Positions 8,652 to 19,986 of a DNA stretch of 64,000 nt are shown one piece after another (position 1 is the stretch's first letter; each line of letters opens with the position of its first letter). Below the pieces are notes generated by a model. It saw nothing but the letters and a program-made list of their open reading frames with translations. It was not told the origin of the DNA and made no database searches. Origin of the DNA: Halorhodospira halophila (GTDB lineage Bacteria; Pseudomonadota; Gammaproteobacteria; Nitrococcales; Halorhodospiraceae); NCBI RefSeq assembly GCF_016653405.1, contig NZ_NHSN01000016.1, forward strand, positions 62,001 through 126,000, given 5' to 3'. A program made the position numbers and the translations under genes.

Positions 8652-9800
8652 ATGGTGAGAAGCCCGCCGACCGACTCCGTCGGACTGGTGACCCAGCACA
8701 AGGCAACCTTCGAGGAGCCCCTGCCGCTCGTCTGCGGTCGGGAGCTGCCCCGGTACGAGCTGGTCTACGAGACCTACGGCGAGCTCAACCGCGAGGGCAC
8801 CAACGCCATCCTGGTCTGCCACGCGCTCTCCGGCAATCACCATGCCGCCGGCTACCACTCCGAGCACGACCGCAAGCCGGGCTGGTGGGAGACGTGCATC
8901 GGTCCGGGCAAACCGCTGGACACCAACCGCTTCTTCGTTGTCTGCAGCAACAACCTGGGTGGCTGCCACGGCTCCACCGGGCCGGCCAGCATCAACCCGG
9001 AGACGGGTAAGCCCTACGGCGACCAGTTCCCCATCGTCACGGTGCGCGACTGGGTACGAAGCCAGGCACGCCTGGCCGATGAGCTGGGCATCCGCCAGTG
9101 GGCGGCGGTGGCCGGCGGCAGCTTGGGCGGCATGCAGGCGATGCAGTGGGCCATCGACTACCCCGACCGCCTGCGCCACGCCATTGTCATCGCCGCCGCG
9201 CCGCGGCTGTCGGCACAGAACATTGGCTTCAACGAGGTCGCCCGCCAGGCGATCATGAGCGACCCCGAGTTCCACGGCGGGCGTTACTACGATTACGGCG
9301 TCTCGCCCCGTCGTGGGCTGGCGGTGGCGCGCATGCTCGGACACATCACCTACCTCTCGGACGACGCCATGCGCGCGAAGTTCGGGCGCGATCTGCGCGG
9401 CGACATGAGCTTCGACTTCGAGCAGGTGGACTTCGAGGTCGAGAGCTACCTGCGCTACCAGGGACAGCGCTTCGTGCAGGACTTCGACGCCAACACCTAC
9501 CTGCTGATGACCAAGGCGCTCGACTACTTCGATCCGGCCGCCGACCACGACGACGACTTCTCCGCGGCGCTCGCGCACATCCAGTGCTCGACCCTGCTGC
9601 TCTCCTTCTCCAGCGACTGGCGCTTCGCCCCGGCACGCTCGCGCGAGATCCTCCGCGCGCTGCTGGAACACAACAAGCCGGTCAGCTACATGGAGATCGA
9701 GGCCACCCAGGGCCACGACGCCTTCCTGATGCCCATCCAGCGCTACCTGGAGGCCTTCTCCGCCTACATGGGCAACGTCGCCCGGGAGGTGGGGGCGTGA
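8652..9800 (+). CDS. metX: Homoserine O-acyltransferase MetX
   Basis: A 382-residue alpha/beta-hydrolase-fold enzyme that acylates homoserine, the first committed step of methionine synthesis. The nucleophile elbow is [12 protein letters not shown]. The acid is in SSDWRF, and the histidine is in [25 protein letters not shown] is a MetX signature. Many proteobacterial MetX proteins paired with MetW use succinyl- rather than acetyl-CoA; sequence reading alone does not settle the acyl donor. The start is ATG 8652. The stop overlaps metW (GTGA). Confidence 0.94.
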   Translation: MVRSPPTDSVGLVTQHKATFEEPLPLVCGRELPRYELVYETYGELNREGTNAILVCHALSGNHHAAGYHSEHDRKPGWWETCIGPGKPLDTNRFFVVCSNNLGGCHGSTGPASINPETGKPYGDQFPIVTVRDWVRSQARLADELGIRQWAAVAGGSLGGMQAMQWAIDYPDRLRHAIVIAAAPRLSAQNIGFNEVARQAIMSDPEFHGGRYYDYGVSPRRGLAVARMLGHITYLSDDAMRAKFGRDLRGDMSFDFEQVDFEVESYLRYQGQRFVQDFDANTYLLMTKALDYFDPAADHDDDFSAALAHIQCSTLLLSFSSDWRFAPARSREILRALLEHNKPVSYMEIEATQGHDAFLMPIQRYLEAFSAYMGNVAREVGA

Positions 9801-10411
9801 ATCCGCTGCGCCGCGAACTGGAGATCGTCGCCGACTGGATCGAGCCGGGCTCCCGGGTTCTGGACCTGGGCTGCGGCGACGGCACACTGCTCCACTATCT
9901 GGTCCAGCGTAAGGGCGTAACCGCCTACGGCCTGGAGATCGACCCGCGCAAGGTCACCCGATGCATGGACCGCGGCGTCAATGTGGTCCGTGCCGACCTG
10001 GACGAGGGGCTGGACGACTTCCATCGCGACAGCTTCGACCACGTCATCATGAGCCAGACCGTCCAGGCGGTGCGCTACCCGGACAAACTCCTTGAGGACA
10101 TGCTGCGTGTGGGCCGCCACGGCATCGTCACCTTCCCCAACATCGGCTACTGGCGGCTGCGCATGCAGTTGCTGCTCAAGGGGCGCATGCCACGCAGCCC
10201 GGCCCTACCCAACGCTTGGTACAACTCGCCGAACATCCACCTGTGCACGGTGCGCGACTTCGAGCGCCTGTGCGCCACCATGGGCGTGCAGATCCGCGAG
10301 CGGCGCCTGCTCGACCGCGCCCACCGCTCGACACCGTTCATCGACCTGGCCCCGAACCTGCTCGGCGAGGTGGCCATCTACCGTTTCGTACGCGGCAGCG
10401 ACTCCCTGTAG
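9797..10411 (+). CDS. metW: Methionine biosynthesis protein MetW
   Basis: A 204-residue class I methyltransferase-fold protein that works with MetX in methionine synthesis. The SAM-binding motif [15 protein letters not shown] is near residue 20. The family segments [15 protein letters not shown] and [22 protein letters not shown] are present. It begins at GTG 9797, overlapping the metX stop, which fits co-translation of the two partners. Confidence 0.95.
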   Translation: MNPLRRELEIVADWIEPGSRVLDLGCGDGTLLHYLVQRKGVTAYGLEIDPRKVTRCMDRGVNVVRADLDEGLDDFHRDSFDHVIMSQTVQAVRYPDKLLEDMLRVGRHGIVTFPNIGYWRLRMQLLLKGRMPRSPALPNAWYNSPNIHLCTVRDFERLCATMGVQIRERRLLDRAHRSTPFIDLAPNLLGEVAIYRFVRGSDSL

Positions 10412-10486
10412 AATCCGGTCAAGGACGGGCGGTCGCCGCTCCGGGGTGCCGCCCGCGATCTCACCTGGCAGGAAACCGGGAAGTCT

Positions 10487-11173
10487 ATGCAGCCCGAGTA
10501 CGTGCGGTACAACCAGACCATCGTCGAGCGGCGGCGCTCCGCCTACCAGGACATCGTCATCGCCCACGATCCGGCGGTGGGGCACCTGCTCTACCTCGAT
10601 GACGACCTGCAGATCGCCAACGCCGACGAGCCCTACAACCAGGCAATCACCCGGCCGCTGCGCGAGGCCAACGCACTGGGCGATGTGCTCATCCTCGGCG
10701 GCGGCGACGGCGGCGTCCTGCGCGCGCTGCTCGATGCCGGCGCGCGCCGGGCGGTGCTGGTGGATATCGACGGCGACGTCATCGAGCTCTCACGCCAGTA
10801 CCTGCCGGATCTCTGCGGCGACGCCTTCGACCGGCCCGGCGCCGAGGTGGTGGTCGGCGACGCCTTCGCCTACCTCGACGCCGAGGAGCGCTGGGACGGC
10901 ATCATCTATGACCTGACCATGGATCCGGTCCGAGAAGACCAGCCGCGAACCGAGTATATCCGCGAGATCCTCGCCAAGGTCTCGGACCGACTGAACCCCG
11001 GCGGGGTCATGGCCATGCAGTGCTGCGGCGCCGACGAACCCGGCCTGCGCGAGGAGATCCGCGCCGGACTGGCCCACACCTTCGCTGACTGGGGCGACTG
11101 GGAGGCCGAGGTACCGTCCTTTGACGTACCCTGGGTCTTTGCCTGGGCGCGCGCCCCGCGGGAGGCATCGTGA
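10487..11173 (+). CDS. speE: Spermidine synthase-like aminopropyltransferase
   Basis: A 228-residue protein with the polyamine synthase core. It has an N-terminal beta segment (LLYLDDDLQIANADEPYNQAI), the nucleotide site ILGGGDGGVLRALL, VLVDIDGDVIEL, and YDLTMDPVRED in place of the usual YDxxDP. It would transfer aminopropyl from decarboxylated SAM to putrescine. The protein is shorter than E. coli SpeE (about 288 residues). Its GTGA overlap with a deacetylase-fold gene suggests a joint role in polyamine metabolism. Confidence 0.85.
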   Translation: MQPEYVRYNQTIVERRRSAYQDIVIAHDPAVGHLLYLDDDLQIANADEPYNQAITRPLREANALGDVLILGGGDGGVLRALLDAGARRAVLVDIDGDVIELSRQYLPDLCGDAFDRPGAEVVVGDAFAYLDAEERWDGIIYDLTMDPVREDQPRTEYIREILAKVSDRLNPGGVMAMQCCGADEPGLREEIRAGLAHTFADWGDWEAEVPSFDVPWVFAWARAPREAS

Positions 11174-12093
11174 CAACCTGGCTGATCACCCACCCCCAGT
11201 GCCTGGAGCATGACGCCGGCACCGGCCACCCGGAGAGCGCCGCGCGGCTGCAGGCCATCCTTCAGGCGCTCCAGCACGCCACCTTCGAGTACGTCCTGCG
11301 CGAGGAGGCGCCGCTGGCCACCACCGCGCAGCTCGAGCTGGCCCACGACCCGACCTACGTGCGCTCGCTGCTCGACAGCGTCCCCGCGGAGGGGGCCCGG
11401 CACATCGATCCGGACACCCGCCTCTGCCCGGCCACCGGCGAGGCCGCGCGGCGGGCCGCCGGAGCCGTCTGCCACGGGGTCGACGGCGTGCTCTCCGGGA
11501 AGGCGCAGCGCGTCTTCTGTGCGGTCCGCCCGCCGGGCCACCACGCCGAGTCCGATCGGGCCATGGGATTCTGCTTCTTCAACAACATCGCCGTCGGCGC
11601 CGGCCACGCAGTGGCCAACTACGGCCTGCAGCGGGTGGCGATGGTCGATTTCGATGTTCACCACGGCAACGGCACCGAGGAGATCAGCCGCGGCCGGCCG
11701 GGGTTCCACTACTTCTCGACCCACCAGCACCCCCTGTTCCCGGGCACCGGCACACCGGGCAGCGACAACCCGGCGAACATCGTCAACGTCACCCTGGCTG
11801 ACGGCGATGGCTCTGAGGCGTTTCGCGAGGCCTTTACGCAGACCATCCTCCCCGCCCTCGACGCGCTGCAGCCGGAACTGATCCTGATTTCGGCAGGCTT
11901 CGACGCCCACCGCTCGGACCCGCTGGCTACCCTGCAGCTGGACGAGACCGACTTCGCCTGGGCCACCCGGGAGTTGGTGGACGTGGCCAAGCGCCACTGC
12001 CAGGGGCGCGTGGTTTCGGTGCTCGAGGGTGGCTACAACACCTCCGTGGTCGGCCGCTGCGCCGCGGCCCACCTCGAGGCACTGATGATGTAG
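11170..12093 (+). CDS. Histone deacetylase-fold amidohydrolase, possible acetylpolyamine deacetylase
   Basis: A 307-residue zinc hydrolase of the HDAC/AcuC/AphA superfamily. It shows HPESAARLQAI near the N terminus. The charge-relay motif is RPPGHHAESDRAMGFCFFNN, the zinc ligands are in VDFDVHHGNGTEE and SAGFDAHRSDP, and the late LEGGYN carries the glycine-tyrosine element. All catalytic residues seem intact. Bacterial members deacetylate polyamines, acetoin-related substrates or proteins. The 4-base overlap with a spermidine-synthase-like gene makes acetylpolyamines a reasonable guess. The start is GTG 11170. Confidence 0.88.
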   Translation: MTTWLITHPQCLEHDAGTGHPESAARLQAILQALQHATFEYVLREEAPLATTAQLELAHDPTYVRSLLDSVPAEGARHIDPDTRLCPATGEAARRAAGAVCHGVDGVLSGKAQRVFCAVRPPGHHAESDRAMGFCFFNNIAVGAGHAVANYGLQRVAMVDFDVHHGNGTEEISRGRPGFHYFSTHQHPLFPGTGTPGSDNPANIVNVTLADGDGSEAFREAFTQTILPALDALQPELILISAGFDAHRSDPLATLQLDETDFAWATRELVDVAKRHCQGRVVSVLEGGYNTSVVGRCAAAHLEALMM

Positions 12094-12103
12094 GCTAAAG
12101 GCC

Positions 12104-12541
12104 ATGCACGTGGAGGCGAACCGGAGCCCTTACCTCAACCCCGCCGAGCGTGTGCGCGGGGCCCAACGCACCCAGCAGCCCCAGGCTGCCGGGCAGACCG
12201 ACTTTGCCCGCCACGCGGAGGCCGCTCGCCCCGCCTCACCCGTCCGCCCCACACCGCTGGCCGCCGAGGGGTTGGCCAGTGGCGGCGTGGGCCAGCCGCC
12301 AACCCCCCGACTCGGCGACGCCGGGGGGTTCCGGCCGCCGGAGCTCATCGCCGCCCGCTACGAGGGCCAGGATCGCAGCCTGACGCCGGAGGGCGGGCTG
12401 CGCAGCGGCGGAGCCGGCAGCCACGGCCTCCGGCCGGATACCGAGGATCTGCCCCGGGGGCTGCGGCAACTGGTCGAGGTTCAGGCCATGTCGCAGCCCG
12501 ATGTCCTCGGCCGCGGCGGCCGCCTGGATCTGACCATCTAA
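12104..12541 (+). CDS. Hypothetical protein, low-complexity Pro/Ala/Gly-rich
   Basis: A 145-residue protein of unknown function, tightly placed 10 bases after the deacetylase gene and 7 bases before zapE. It is rich in Pro, Ala, Arg and Gly and looks largely disordered. A more ordered C-terminal stretch (DLPRGLRQLVEVQAMSQPDV) precedes the end. There are no cysteines, membrane segments or signal peptide. Its codon style matches the surrounding genes, which supports it being a real gene. Confidence 0.6.
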   Translation: MHVEANRSPYLNPAERVRGAQRTQQPQAAGQTDFARHAEAARPASPVRPTPLAAEGLASGGVGQPPTPRLGDAGGFRPPELIAARYEGQDRSLTPEGGLRSGGAGSHGLRPDTEDLPRGLRQLVEVQAMSQPDVLGRGGRLDLTI

Positions 12542-12548
12542 GCCCCCC

Positions 12549-13631
12549 ATGCCGGTTCAGACTCGCTACCAGGACGATCTGGCCCGGGGCGTTATCCACC
12601 CCGATCCAGCCCAGCAGCGCGCCGTGCAGGCCCTGCAGACACTCCACGACGACCTGCTCGCGCAGCCGGCCGGCGCCGGGTGGCTGGGCTGGCTGCGCCG
12701 GCGCCCGGGCACCGCCGCCCCCGGACTCTACCTCCACGGCCCGGTCGGGCGCGGCAAGACCTATCTGGTGGACGCCTTCTTCGATGCCCTGCCCTTCGCG
12801 GCCAAGCAGCGCCTGCACTTCCACCACTTTATGCGGCGTACCCACGACGCGCTGCACCGGCTGCGCGATCACCGCGATCCGCTCGGCCACCTGGCCCGCG
12901 ACTTCGCCGCCGAGCATCGGGTGCTCTGCTTCGACGAGTTCCACGTCAGCGACATCGCCGACGCCATGATCCTTGGCCGCTTGCTCGAGCAGCTCATCGG
13001 CGAGGGGGTTACTCTGGTGGCCACCTCCAACGTGCACCCGGACGATCTCTACCGCGACGGCCTGCAGCGGGCCCGCTTCTTGCCGGCCATCGATGCGCTC
13101 AAGCGCCACTGCCGCGTGGTGAACCTGGACGGTGAGCGGGATTACCGGCTCGAGCGCCTGGAGCAGGCGCCGGTCTACCTGATCGGCGCGGCCGGCGAAC
13201 ACGACGCGCGACTGCAGGAGCGGTTCGTGCAGCTCGCCCCGGAGCCCGGGCAGAGCGACGGCACCCTGGACATCGAGGACCGGCCGATCCGCGCGCGCCG
13301 CTGGGCCGATGGCGTCGCTTGGTTCGATTTCACCGAGCTGTGCAGCGGGCCGCGCAGCGCCTCCGATTACATCGAGCTGGCAAGACTGTTCCACACTGTG
13401 CTGGTCGCCGACGTGCCCCGCTTCGAGGCCAACCGCGAGGACGAGGCACGCCGGTGGATGGCGCTCGTCGACGAACTCTACGAGCGGCGGGTCAACCTGA
13501 TCTGCTCGGCGACCGCGGCGCCGGAGGCCCTCTACGCCGGCCGGCGGCTGGCCTTTGAGTTCCAGCGCACCGCCAGCCGGCTCCACGAGATGCAGAGCCA
13601 CGAGTACCTGGCCGAGCCCCATCGCCCCTGA
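12549..13631 (+). CDS. zapE: Cell division AFG1-like ATPase ZapE
   Basis: A 360-residue ATPase of the AFG1/ZapE family, which associates with the Z-ring in gammaproteobacteria. Walker A is GPVGRGKTYLVDAFFD near residue 67. HFHHFMRRTH follows, then Walker B LCFDEFHVSDIADAMILGRLL, then the sensor segment VATSNVHPDDLYRDGLQRARFLPAI. The C-terminal FEFQRTASRLHEMQS is a family signature. Length is normal (E. coli ZapE is 375). Confidence 0.95.
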   Translation: MPVQTRYQDDLARGVIHPDPAQQRAVQALQTLHDDLLAQPAGAGWLGWLRRRPGTAAPGLYLHGPVGRGKTYLVDAFFDALPFAAKQRLHFHHFMRRTHDALHRLRDHRDPLGHLARDFAAEHRVLCFDEFHVSDIADAMILGRLLEQLIGEGVTLVATSNVHPDDLYRDGLQRARFLPAIDALKRHCRVVNLDGERDYRLERLEQAPVYLIGAAGEHDARLQERFVQLAPEPGQSDGTLDIEDRPIRARRWADGVAWFDFTELCSGPRSASDYIELARLFHTVLVADVPRFEANREDEARRWMALVDELYERRVNLICSATAAPEALYAGRRLAFEFQRTASRLHEMQSHEYLAEPHRP

Positions 13632-13649
13632 AGCCAAGGAGAGATCGCC

Positions 13650-14078
13650 ATGAACCAGCGCGGCGGCAAGACCGGCTACCGGCCGCAAATTCAGCGTCTG
13701 CGGCGAGGCGAAAAGCGCTCGCACCTGCTCTACTATCTACCGGTACACGACGGCAACGACGGGACGCGGCTCGGTGTCCTCGGCGATCTCTCGCCGGACG
13801 GGCTGCTGCTCATCGGGGACCGCGCTTTCACCCCCGGGCAGCGCCTGCAGCTGCAGATCCGTGGTGAGCCGGGCAGCGAGATCGCTGGCGATGTACGCAT
13901 CGACGTCACCGCCGAGGCGCGCTGGTCGGCACCGGACGTGAACCCGGCCTATACGGCCACCGGGTTCCGCCTCGCCAACCCGGACGAGCGGACCCGACAC
14001 GCCATTGAGACCCTGCTCCACGACCTCGGCCTGCTGGCCGGGGCGGACGACGAGGACGAGACAGGAGGACAGCCATGA
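13650..14078 (+). CDS. PilZ-like domain protein
   Basis: A 142-residue protein that looks like a PilZ-type beta-barrel: RLRRGEKRSHLLYYLPV at the start, LGVLGDLSPDGLLLIGDRAFTPGQRLQLQI in the middle, and ARWSAPDVNPAYTATGFRL later. PilZ domains bind cyclic-di-GMP through RxxxR and [DN]xSxxG. Here the second motif appears as GDLSPDG and a candidate first motif as RRGEKR, so binding is possible but not certain. It is followed without a gap by a 56-residue gene (ATGA overlap). Confidence 0.75.
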   Translation: MNQRGGKTGYRPQIQRLRRGEKRSHLLYYLPVHDGNDGTRLGVLGDLSPDGLLLIGDRAFTPGQRLQLQIRGEPGSEIAGDVRIDVTAEARWSAPDVNPAYTATGFRLANPDERTRHAIETLLHDLGLLAGADDEDETGGQP

Positions 14079-14245
14079 GCGCCGACGCCGACAAGCACCC
14101 CCAGGACGACGACCCGCGTTCGCTATCCGATCACCGCATCCGCGAGAAGCACTCCCGCGAGGAGGTCCGGCGCTGGCGCGAGCAGGCGGCCGAGCACCAT
14201 CGGCGCTGGTTCGACGTCATGAACAACCCCTACGGGCAGGACTGA
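14075..14245 (+). CDS. Small hypothetical protein, charged
   Basis: A 56-residue gene starting at ATG 14075, overlapping the stop of the PilZ gene, with GGAGG about 10 bases upstream. The protein is highly charged (SDHRIREKHSREEVRRWREQ) and probably one long helix ending in RRWFDVMNNPYGQD. Codon third positions are mostly G or C, like its neighbours. The function is unknown; the coupling suggests a role alongside the PilZ protein. Confidence 0.65.
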   Translation: MSADADKHPQDDDPRSLSDHRIREKHSREEVRRWREQAAEHHRRWFDVMNNPYGQD

Positions 14246-14251
14246 CGCTCC

Positions 14252-14274
14252 CCCCCGGGGGCACGACGGCCACC
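14252..14274. terminator. Possible bidirectional hairpin between convergent genes
   Basis: A CTCCCCC run and a GGGGGAG run around 14,249-14,281 could pair as a 7-base GC stem between the convergent 56-residue gene and the PEBP gene. There is no clear T-run on either side, so this is only a weak terminator candidate. Confidence 0.25.
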
Positions 14275-14294
14275 GGGGGAGAGACGCCCCGCGC

Positions 14295-14924
14295 TTACGC
14301 CGGGACGCGGGGGTTGAGGCTGTAGGTGGTGGTCATGCTGGCCTGATCGAGGATGTGCGGGCGAATGGCCTCGAGCAGGTCGGGCCCGCGGAAACCCGCC
14401 GCCACCGGCGCACGCTCCACGTCGAGGGCGTAGAGGGTGAAGATATAGCGGTGCGGGATGGAGTCGTTCCACGGCGGGCACGGCCCGTCGTAGCCGTAGT
14501 AGGTACCGCGCATCTCGTCACTGCCGGCGAGGAAGTCGGTGTAGTCGTTGACCCCCTGCCGGGTGCCGTGGGGCCCCTCGGGTGCATCCTTGCCCCCGGG
14601 CACCACGCCCTCGGCGAAGGCGCCCTCGGCCACCTCGCCCAGCCCCGGATCAAGGTCGACCAGCAACCAGTGGTAGAAGTCCACCCGCGGCAGGTCCGAG
14701 GGGATCTCCCGGTCCTCGCGATTCACGTCGCCGGCGTGGCTCGGGGCGTCCGGGTCGTGGCAGACCAGGACCAGCGAGCGCGTGCCCGCCGGCAGATCCG
14801 ACCAGGCGAAGTGGGGGCTGAGATTCCGGCCCAGGGCCATGTGGTTTTCGGCATCCGGGATCCCGAAGGCGTACGGCTCCGGGACCGGTCGACCGTCGGT
14901 CAGGCTCTGACTCGTCAGGCGCAT
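14295..14924 (-). CDS. YbhB/YbcL (PEBP-like) protein
   Basis: A 209-residue member of the phosphatidylethanolamine-binding-protein fold family as found in bacteria (YbhB/YbcL). The conserved ligand-pocket parts are present: LVLVCHDPDAPSHAGDVN, DFYHWLLVDLDP, GPCPPWNDSIPHRYIFTLYALD. No signal peptide is visible, so it should be cytoplasmic. The bacterial role is not firmly known. Confidence 0.9.
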   Translation of the reverse strand: MRLTSQSLTDGRPVPEPYAFGIPDAENHMALGRNLSPHFAWSDLPAGTRSLVLVCHDPDAPSHAGDVNREDREIPSDLPRVDFYHWLLVDLDPGLGEVAEGAFAEGVVPGGKDAPEGPHGTRQGVNDYTDFLAGSDEMRGTYYGYDGPCPPWNDSIPHRYIFTLYALDVERAPVAAGFRGPDLLEAIRPHILDQASMTTTYSLNPRVPA

Positions 14925-14991
14925 AGCTTGCCCCTCCTGCTGTTTGGGTTACCCTCGTGGGGATTGTAAAGCCGGCAGGCGCAGCGTGACG

Positions 14992-15447
14992 ATGCAACAG
15001 CGACTGTTCGCGTACGGGACCATCCTCGCGGGGGCCGACGATCCGCAAGTGCAGGCAGCCATCCAGCGCTACACCGAACGCATCGACGAAGGCTGGATCC
15101 GTGGGCGCCTTTACGACCTGGGCCCCTTCCCGGGCGCGGTCCCCCGCCTGCCACAGGATTCCCGCGAGACCTGGGTGCGCGGGGTACTCCTCACGGTGCT
15201 CGATCCTCGCCGGGTCTTCCGCGTCCTCGACCCCTACGAGGACTGCGATCCGCAGCGACCGCGGGCCGGGCTGTACCGCCGGGAACAGGTCGCCGCGCAC
15301 CCCGCCTCGGCCCCGGAGGCGCCGCTGACCTGCCAGATCTACTGGATCAACCGGGTCCCGCCTTACGCCCGCTTGATCGACAGCGGCGACTGGCACCACC
15401 ACGTACAGAGCCGGCCGCCCTACGCCCCGCGTGGCGGCGCCTCGTAG
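14992..15447 (+). CDS. Gamma-glutamylcyclotransferase-like (AIG2) protein
   Basis: About 151 residues with the GGCT-fold opening LFAYGTI. It has GWIRGRLYDLGPFPGAVP, GVLLTVLDPRRVFRVLDPYEDC, and a late QIYWINRVPP. The YGxLxxG-type substrate loop reads YGTILAG. Family members cyclise gamma-glutamyl amines or act in glutathione turnover; the substrate is unknown. ATG 14992 was preferred to the in-frame upstream starts because it sits directly before the domain. Its stop abuts the stop of bioD on the other strand. Confidence 0.8.
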   Translation: MQQRLFAYGTILAGADDPQVQAAIQRYTERIDEGWIRGRLYDLGPFPGAVPRLPQDSRETWVRGVLLTVLDPRRVFRVLDPYEDCDPQRPRAGLYRREQVAAHPASAPEAPLTCQIYWINRVPPYARLIDSGDWHHHVQSRPPYAPRGGAS

Positions 15448-17014
<1,567 letters not shown>

Positions 17015-17018
<4 letters not shown>

Positions 17019-17734
17019 GATCGGACCTCCTCGAGGAAGCAGTGGATGGCCTGTGCCACTTCGGTGGCGTGGGTGCAGTGGGGCAGATGGCCAGCGTCAT
17101 CGAGGATCTCCACCCGGCCGCCACAGGCCGCGGCGCCCCGCTGCAGCGCCGCCGTGGGCACCAGAGGATCACGCCCCCCCCCGAGCCATAGCGTCGGCGG
17201 CGGCTGCACCGCCCCGGCAAGCGCCCCGCGCAGGTCAGCCTCGGCGAGGGCCGCCAGCCCGGCCGCCAGCCCGTCGTTGGAGGCCTGACTGGGGTCGGCG
17301 ACGGCAGCGGCATCGTCCGCCGAGACCCGCCCGAGCTGCCGGCGAAAACGCCGCACGGTCGCCGCCGGGCTCCGCCCGAGGCCAGCCTGCATGGCAGTCA
17401 GCTCTGCCGCCGGAGTCGCGCACGGCCAGTCGGCCTCCATGGTAAACCGGGGCGTGGCAGCAATCAGGACCACACCGCGCAAGGGCTTGCCTCGGCGCAG
17501 GGCCTCCAGGGCAACGGTGCCGCCCAGCGACCAGCCCACCCAAACCGCATCGTCCGGCGCGGCATCGATGACCGGCGCAGCCACCCCGGCGAGTTCCACC
17601 GTGCCGGGGTCGGCGCAGCCGCCATGGCCCGGCAGCTCAAGCACGTCAGCCGGCACCTCCAGAGCGGCCCGCAAGGGGGCGAAGACGCGCGCATCGAAGG
17701 ACCAGCCCGGGACCAGGAGCAGCGGCGCTGTCAC
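17015..17734 (-). CDS. bioH: Pimeloyl-ACP methyl ester carboxylesterase BioH
   Basis: A 239-residue alpha/beta hydrolase that releases pimeloyl-ACP from its methyl ester. LLVPGWSFDARVF is at the start. The nucleophile elbow is WVGWSLGGTVALE, the late catalytic Asp is in GGGRDPLVP, and the His is in DDAGHLPHCTH. Its place between bioF and bioC supports the name. Confidence 0.92.
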
Positions 17735-18957
17735 GACACCGCCTCCGGGGTGGCGGGGTGGCGACGAGCGGCCGCATCCAGGGCCTCAAGCAGCCGGTCG
17801 ATGTCCGCCTCGCCGTGGCAGGCGGTCAGGCTGACGCGCAGTCGGGCGGTTCCCGCCGGCACGGTCGGCGGCCGGATCGCCGCGACGCGCAGGCCGCGGC
17901 GATCGAGCTCGGCACTCCAGGCGCTGGCAGTGGCGCTTTGGCCGACGAGCACCGGGAGGATCGGCGTCTGCGGCCCCGGCGGTTGCGCCACCGGCAGGCC
18001 CAGCTCCCGGGCGCCGGCGCGGAAGCGGCTGATCAGCGCCTGCAGCCGCTCACGCCGCCACTGCTCGGCACGGGCGATGCGCACCGCCTCCAGGGCAGCC
18101 GCCGCCTGCGCCGCCGGCGGTGCCGTGGTGTAGATGTACGGGCGGGCCCACTGGCGCAGGGCGTCAATCAGGGTCCGGCTGCCGGCGACAAAGGCACCGA
18201 AGGTACCGAACGCCTTGCCCAGGGTACCCACCAGCACCGGGACCCGCTCCGGCGCGCAGCCGGTGGCCGGCACGCTGCCCTGCCCCCCGGGCCCGATCAC
18301 CCCGAGGCCGTGGGCGTCGTCGACCACCAGCACCGCACCGGCGGCCTCGGCGACGGCGGCCAGCTCAGGCAGCGGGGCAACGTCGCCGTCCATGCTGAAG
18401 ACACCGTCGGTGACCACCAGCGCAGCGCGCTCGCCCACCTGCTCCGCCAGATGCGCGGGGTCGGCGTGGCGGTAGCGCCGCGGGCGCGCCCCAGCAAGGC
18501 GTACGGCATCGATCAGCGAGGCGTGATTCAAACGGTCCTCGGCCACCGCCTGCCCCCGCCGGACCAGAGCGGTGATCACGCCCAGATTGGCCATGTAGCC
18601 GGTGGAGAAGAGAAGCGCGGCCTCCCGGCCGGTGAACGCCGCCAGCTCCGCCTCGAGCGCCTCGTGCTCGGGGCGGTGGCCGGTGACCAGGTGCGCAGCC
18701 CCGGCGCCGCTGCCCGAGCGCTGCGCGTGCTCGGCGAGAACCCGGGCCGGGCGCGGGTCGGCAGCCAGGCCGAGGTAATCATTGCCGCAGAAGACGGTGC
18801 ACCGCTGACCATCGCGACGGACGGCGGTGGCCCCGTCGTAGCCGTCGAGGACCTCGGCGTGGCGGTACAGCCCCGCCTCGCGGCGCTCGGCGAGCCGCGG
18901 CGCCAGCCGCGCATCGAGCCGGGCCGCCGGATCGCTCACGGCTCCAGCTCGGCGCAA
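17731..18957 (-). CDS. bioF: 8-amino-7-oxononanoate synthase
   Basis: A 408-residue PLP enzyme joining pimeloyl thioester and alanine. [55 protein letters not shown] and the PLP-lysine motif [16 protein letters not shown] are all present and ordered as in BioF. The start overlaps the end of bioB by about 22 bases, so an internal start is possible. Confidence 0.95.
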   Translation of the reverse strand: MRRAGAVSDPAARLDARLAPRLAERREAGLYRHAEVLDGYDGATAVRRDGQRCTVFCGNDYLGLAADPRPARVLAEHAQRSGSGAGAAHLVTGHRPEHEALEAELAAFTGREAALLFSTGYMANLGVITALVRRGQAVAEDRLNHASLIDAVRLAGARPRRYRHADPAHLAEQVGERAALVVTDGVFSMDGDVAPLPELAAVAEAAGAVLVVDDAHGLGVIGPGGQGSVPATGCAPERVPVLVGTLGKAFGTFGAFVAGSRTLIDALRQWARPYIYTTAPPAAQAAAALEAVRIARAEQWRRERLQALISRFRAGARELGLPVAQPPGPQTPILPVLVGQSATASAWSAELDRRGLRVAAIRPPTVPAGTARLRVSLTACHGEADIDRLLEALDAAARRHPATPEAVS

Positions 18958-19916
18958 CGGTGGGGGTGCGGCTCGAGGGTCATCCCCAGGCTGTGGAGCA
19001 GCTGCCGGTCTGCGTCCGTCTCCGGGTTGCCGGTGGTCAGCAGCCGCTCGCCAAGGAAGAGGCTATTGGCCCCGGCGCTCAGGCACAACGCCTGGAGCTC
19101 GTCGCTCATCTGCTCGCGCCCGGCGGCCAGACGGACGTAGGAGCCGGGCATGACGATGCGCGCCGCTGCGATGGTGCGCACGACCTCGAACGGGTCCACC
19201 GCCTCGGTCTCCTCCAGCGGGGTACCGGGAATGGGGATCAGTCGGTTGACCGGCACGCTCTGCGGCTGCACCGGTAGGTTGGCCAGGGTGGCCAGCATCT
19301 CGACGCGGTCGGCGCGCGACTCGCCCAGGCCCACGATGCCACCGCAGCAGACGCGCATCCCGGCGGCGCGGATGCGCTCGAGCGTCTCCAGTCGCTGCTC
19401 GTAACTACGGGTGGTAACCACCTGATCGTAGTACGAAGCGGAGGTGTCGAGGTTGTGGTTGAAGTAGTCGAGCCCGGCCTCGGCCAGCCGCTCAGCCTGC
19501 CCCTCGGCGAGCAGGCCGGCGGAGAGGCAGCTCTCCAGCCCCTCTTCCTTCACCGCCCGGATCATGGCTTCCAGGGTCCCCAGGTCGCGGTCCCTGGGAC
19601 CACGCCAGGCTGCGCCCATGCACAGCCGGGTGGCACCGCTGGCGCGGGCCCGGCGGGCTGCCTCGCGGACGGCCTCGACGTCGATCAGCCCCTCGCGCTC
19701 CAGGCCGGTGTCGTAGCGGGCGCTCTGCGAGCAGTAGGTGCAATCCTCGGCGCAGGCCCCGGTCTTGATCGAGACCAGGGTGCAGGCCTGGACCTGGCCC
19801 GGGTTAAAGTGGCGGCGGTGCACCTCCTGGGCACGGAAGAGCAACTCCGGGAGGGGCAGCTCGAACAGGGTATGGATCTGCGACGGATCCCAGCTCAGGG
19901 CGTCGGTCTCGGTCAT
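18936..19916 (-). CDS. bioB: Biotin synthase
   Basis: A 326-residue radical-SAM enzyme that inserts sulfur into dethiobiotin. The CxxxCxxC cluster motif is CAEDCTYC. The family segments [31 protein letters not shown], and [19 protein letters not shown] carry the cysteines of the second cluster. It is the first gene of the bio operon. The 70 bases to the divergent comF should hold promoters for both, but no convincing BirA operator was found by eye. Confidence 0.97.
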   Translation of the reverse strand: MTETDALSWDPSQIHTLFELPLPELLFRAQEVHRRHFNPGQVQACTLVSIKTGACAEDCTYCSQSARYDTGLEREGLIDVEAVREAARRARASGATRLCMGAAWRGPRDRDLGTLEAMIRAVKEEGLESCLSAGLLAEGQAERLAEAGLDYFNHNLDTSASYYDQVVTTRSYEQRLETLERIRAAGMRVCCGGIVGLGESRADRVEMLATLANLPVQPQSVPVNRLIPIPGTPLEETEAVDPFEVVRTIAAARIVMPGSYVRLAAGREQMSDELQALCLSAGANSLFLGERLLTTGNPETDADRQLLHSLGMTLEPHPHRCAELEP

Positions 19917-19986
19917 GATCGGCTCACTGCTGATTGGCCGCGGGCCGTGCCGCGCAGGAAGCGCTCATGGTAGCAAGGAGGCCGCC

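Noticed and set aside
12345-13724. CRISPR or other repeat arrays in the window
   Set aside because: No regularly spaced direct repeats of 20-40 bases were found in this or any other region read.
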